Assembly (NCBI RefSeq): GCF_000003605.2
Contig: NW_003143244.1
Span: forward strand, 1 to 36,546
DNA from: Saccoglossus kowalevskii
Lineage: Eukaryota > Hemichordata > Enteropneusta > Harrimaniidae
Length of the DNA: 36,546 nt
Reading direction: 5' to 3'
Under the pieces are notes generated by a model, which ran no database searches, was not told the origin of the DNA, and was given only the letters and a program-made list of their open reading frames with translations. The first letter of the stretch is position 1, and every line of letters begins with the position of its first letter. This document shows, one piece after another, positions 34,160 to 36,546 of the stretch. The position numbers were made by a program, and so were the translations under genes.

Positions 34160-34434
34160 GGATTGTGTTCAACTATTTTGGTAGGGCTGCTAGACGCTGC
34201 CTATTCACGAGCGCGATCCCACTACTGCTCCACACGGGAACTTTTGCCTGCTGTGTTTCCACCCTGGGCCGATTCGTCCCTCATTATACAACCTGGTCGT
34301 CCCAACCTCCGTTCGGTCGACCATATTGATGCCGAGCTTAACATGGACGCCTGATCTCCATAGAAAGACGATTAACATGACTCCCAACCTCAACCCGTCC
34401 AACAACCCCGGCCTCCAAGTAACTGGATTACAGG
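34160..34434 (-). pseudogene. 7SL: SRP RNA copy 50, 5' truncated
   Basis: 275 bp: nt 1-21 and the promoter are missing. At 34434/34435 ATTACAGG joins CCTTATGACC, which normally lies in the middle of the spacer; both sources have GG at the joint. Without start, TATA-like box and part of the Alu domain it should be silent. Terminator and helix 8 are intact. Confidence 0.9.
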
Positions 34435-34668
34435 CCTTATGACCGAATAGAACTCATGTTTCTCAGCAGATTTCGTGAACTTAAAACCAAGTGAAAGTTT
34501 TCAAAGAATGAGAAAATGAAATTAAACGCCATTGAAAATAAATGGATTTACAGTCATTTTTGGGGGAATAAAATACAATGTTCAATAGAAATCGTTGAAT
34601 TATGTGTAGTAAATATTCGATATATGGGATATATTAATATACAAAGTATACTCAATATAAAGGAAAAA

Positions 34669-34959
34669 GGATTGTGTTCAATTATTTTGGTAGGGCTGCA
34701 AGACGCTACCTATTCACGAGCGCGATCCCACTACTGCTGCACACGGGAACTTTTGCCTGCTGTGTTTTCACCCTGAGCCGTCCCTCATTATACAACCTGG
34801 TCGTTCTCACCTCCGTCGGGCCGACCAAATTGATGCCGAGCTTAGCATGGACGCCTGATCTCCATAGAAAGACGACTAACAGGACTCCCAACCTCAACCC
34901 GTCCAACAACCCCGGCCTCCAAGTAACTGGATTACAGGTGCACGCCACATCGCCCAGCC
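34669..34959 (-). ncRNA. 7SL: SRP RNA (7SL), copy 51, altered helix 8
   Basis: 291-bp sister of copy 49, exactly 1237 bp on, with the same 5-nt loss and AAAA loop. Private changes include GCGUCUUGCAGCCC and GGGCGAUGUGGCG in the Alu domain. Confidence 0.85.
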
Positions 34960-35393
34960 ATTTACGCATGACATTTTAACGCTATTTATTGAATAGAAGA
35001 CAGTGCCATCTACGATGATACCTGGCATCCAACTGGTTTGCATATTTGTTTTGAAGTTTACACAATAATCATTGCCCAATAACTATCTAAGACAATCTCT
35101 ACATCAAAGTCGCCTATTCATAAAAACAAACCTCCGACAAAAATGGATACATGGCCTTATGACGGAATCGAACTCGTGTTTCTCAGCATAGTTCGTGAAC
35201 TTAAAACCAAGTGAAAGTGTTCAAAGCGTGAGAAAGTGAAATTAAACACCATTGAAAATAAATGGATTTACAGTCATTTTTGGGGGGGGGGATAAAAATA
35301 CAATGTTCAATGAAAATCGTTGAATTATGTGTAGTAAATATTCGATATATGCGATATATTAATATAAAAAGTATACTCAATATAAAGGAAAAA

Positions 35394-35689
35394 GGATTGT
35401 GTTCAACTATTTTGGTAGGGCTGCTAGACGCTGCCTATTCACGAGCGCGATCCCACTACTGCTCCACACGGGAACTTTTGCCTGCTGTGTTTCCACCCTG
35501 GGCCGATTCGTCCCTCATTATACAACCTGGTCGTCCTAACCTCCGTCGGGAAGACCATATTGATGCCGAGATTAGCATGGACGCCTGATCTCCATAGAAA
35601 GACGACTAACAGGACTCCCAACTTCAACCCGTCCAACAACCCCGCCCTCCAAGTAACTGGAATACAGGCGCTCGCCACAACGCCCAGCC
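35394..35689 (-). ncRNA. 7SL: SRP RNA (7SL), copy 52
   Basis: 296-bp copy with T5 terminator. Alu-domain changes: GGCGAGCGCCUGUAUUCC and GGAGGGCGGGG; helix 6 entry AAUAUGGUCUUCCCGACGG. Diverged, function doubtful. Confidence 0.87.
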
Positions 35690-36111
35690 ATTTACGCCTG
35701 ACATTTTAACGTTATTTATTGAAAAGAAGACAGTGCCATCTACGATGGGACCTGGCATCCACCTGGTTTGCTTGTCTGTTTGAAGTTTACACAATAATCA
35801 TTGCCCAATAACTATCTAAGACAATCACTACATCAAAGTCGCCTATTCATAAAAACAAACCTCCGACAAAAATGGATACATGGCCTGATGACTGAATAGA
35901 ACTTATGTTTCTCAGCAGAGTTCGTGAACTTAAAACCAAGTGAAAGTGTTCAAAGCATGAGAAAGTGAAATTAAAAACCATTGAAAATAAATGGATTTAC
36001 AGTCATTTGGTGGGGGGGGGGGTAAAAATACAATGTTCAATGAAAATCGTTGAATTATGTTCAATATATGCGATACATTAATATAAAAGTATACTCAATA
36101 TAAAGGAAAAA

Positions 36112-36387
36112 GGATCGTGTTCAACTTTTTTGGTAGGGCTGCTAGACGATGCCTATTCACGAGCGCGATCCCACTACTGCTCCACACGGGAACTTTTGCC
36201 TGCTGTGTTTCCACCCTGGGTCGATTCGTCCCTCATTATACAACCTGGGTCGTCCCAACCTCCGTTCGGTCGACCATATTGATGCCGAGCTTAACATGGA
36301 CGCCTGATCTCCATAGAAAGACGATTAACATGACTCCCAACCTCAACCCGTCCAACAACCCCGGCCTCCAAGTAACTGGATTACAGG
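36112..36387 (-). pseudogene. 7SL: SRP RNA copy 53, 5' truncated
   Basis: 276 bp, with the same ACAGG/CCTTATGACC junction as copy 50. The downstream spacer is of the copy 49 type (GAATTATGTTCAATATATGCG), so this unit is a recombinant of the two types. Confidence 0.9.
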
Positions 36388-36546
36388 CCTTATGACCGAA
36401 TAGAGCTCATGTTTCTCAGCAGATTTCGTGAACTTAAAACCAAGTGAAAGTTTTCAAGAATGAGAAAATGAATTAAACGCCATTGAAATAAATGGATTTA
36501 CAGTCATTTTGGGGGAATAAAATACAATGTTCAATAGAATCGTTGA
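36388..36546. other. Partial next unit at the window end
   Basis: Spacer from CCTTATGACC through a short G tract to ATCGTTGA, matching 34435-34600 with several single-base losses. The array continues past the window. Confidence 0.85.

Larger units (their letters stand above)
33432..34160. repeat. Unit duplicated at 34669-35394
   Basis: Offset 1237 bp. Includes copies 49 and 51 and the GACGGAATCGAACTCG spacer found only in these two. Confidence 0.85.
1..36546. repeat. Tandem array of 7SL RNA gene units filling the window
   Basis: The block starting CTAAGACAATC recurs at 4, 1711, 2857, 3572, 4717, 5431, 6144, 6859, 7574, 8286, 9001, 9715 and so on to 35816. Spacings are mostly 707-722 bp, up to 737. 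Larger spacings (1707, 1146, 1145, 1211, 1237) are a full unit plus one or two shortened units. All units run the same way and differ by scattered substitutions and small indels. The array neither starts nor ends inside the window. It looks like a satellite, but each unit contains a recognisable SRP RNA gene, so it is better called a multicopy RNA gene cluster. Confidence 0.97.

Noticed and set aside
1-36546. Plain non-coding satellite DNA
   Set aside because: The layout fits, but it does not explain the conserved 296-nt RNA with SRP motifs, paired helix arms, fixed TATA spacing and T-run.
1-36546. CRISPR array
   Set aside because: Repeats are over 700 bp and nearly identical throughout, with no short-repeat/variable-spacer pattern.
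1-36546. Transposon, LTR element or SINE array
   Set aside because: No terminal inverted or direct repeats, target-site duplications, A-rich SINE tails or enzyme reading frames were seen; the units are strictly head to tail.

Overview
The whole window is one tandem array with no unique flank at either end. Its repeat unit is usually 707-737 bp, with shorter variant units of about 430, 493 and 650 bp. Every unit carries, on the minus strand, a gene or gene remnant of about 296 bp that I recognise as the RNA of the signal recognition particle (7SL / SRP RNA). The match with animal 7SL runs end to end: a GGCTGGGCG...CCTGTAATCC Alu-type 5' domain, the block CGGCATCAATATGG, a GGAG loop (helix 6), GGCCCAGG followed by a GUG-GAAA-CAC hairpin and AGCAGG (helix 8), CAGTAGTGGGATC, GTGAATAG, and a final T-run. 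The two arms of helix 5 differ from the human sequence but still pair with each other, as expected of a real SRP RNA.

I count 53 copies: 49 near full length (291-298 bp), two with the same 66-bp internal deletion, and two lacking the first 21 nt together with their promoter. Most have a TATA-like AATAAATA at -31 to -24 and a T5 or T6 RNA polymerase III terminator just after the 3' end. The spacer of about 420 bp is AT-rich, with a G tract of variable length, and I see no other gene in it.

Organism: a eukaryote, most likely an animal, because the RNA has the full Alu plus S-domain layout close to human 7SL. The TATA-type promoter and AT-rich spacer lean towards an invertebrate, but the lineage cannot be fixed from this window. 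Open reading frames are all chance readings of the repeat.

Layout. 1-5430: mixed full and short units; five genes in the window have lost about 221 bp of upstream DNA at the same junction (four here, one at 18196), and both internally deleted copies lie here. 5431-24475: regular units of about 715 bp, with four terminator-less 707-bp units between 11144 and 14688 and several duplicated multi-unit blocks. 24475-32422: long blocks repeated at offsets of about 2.9 and 4.3 kb, with long G tracts. 32422-36546: the most diverged units, including the 5'-truncated copies, an 11-bp spacer insertion and loop-altered copies, as at the edge of an array. The identical rare junctions and block duplications point to repeated unequal exchange or gene conversion.
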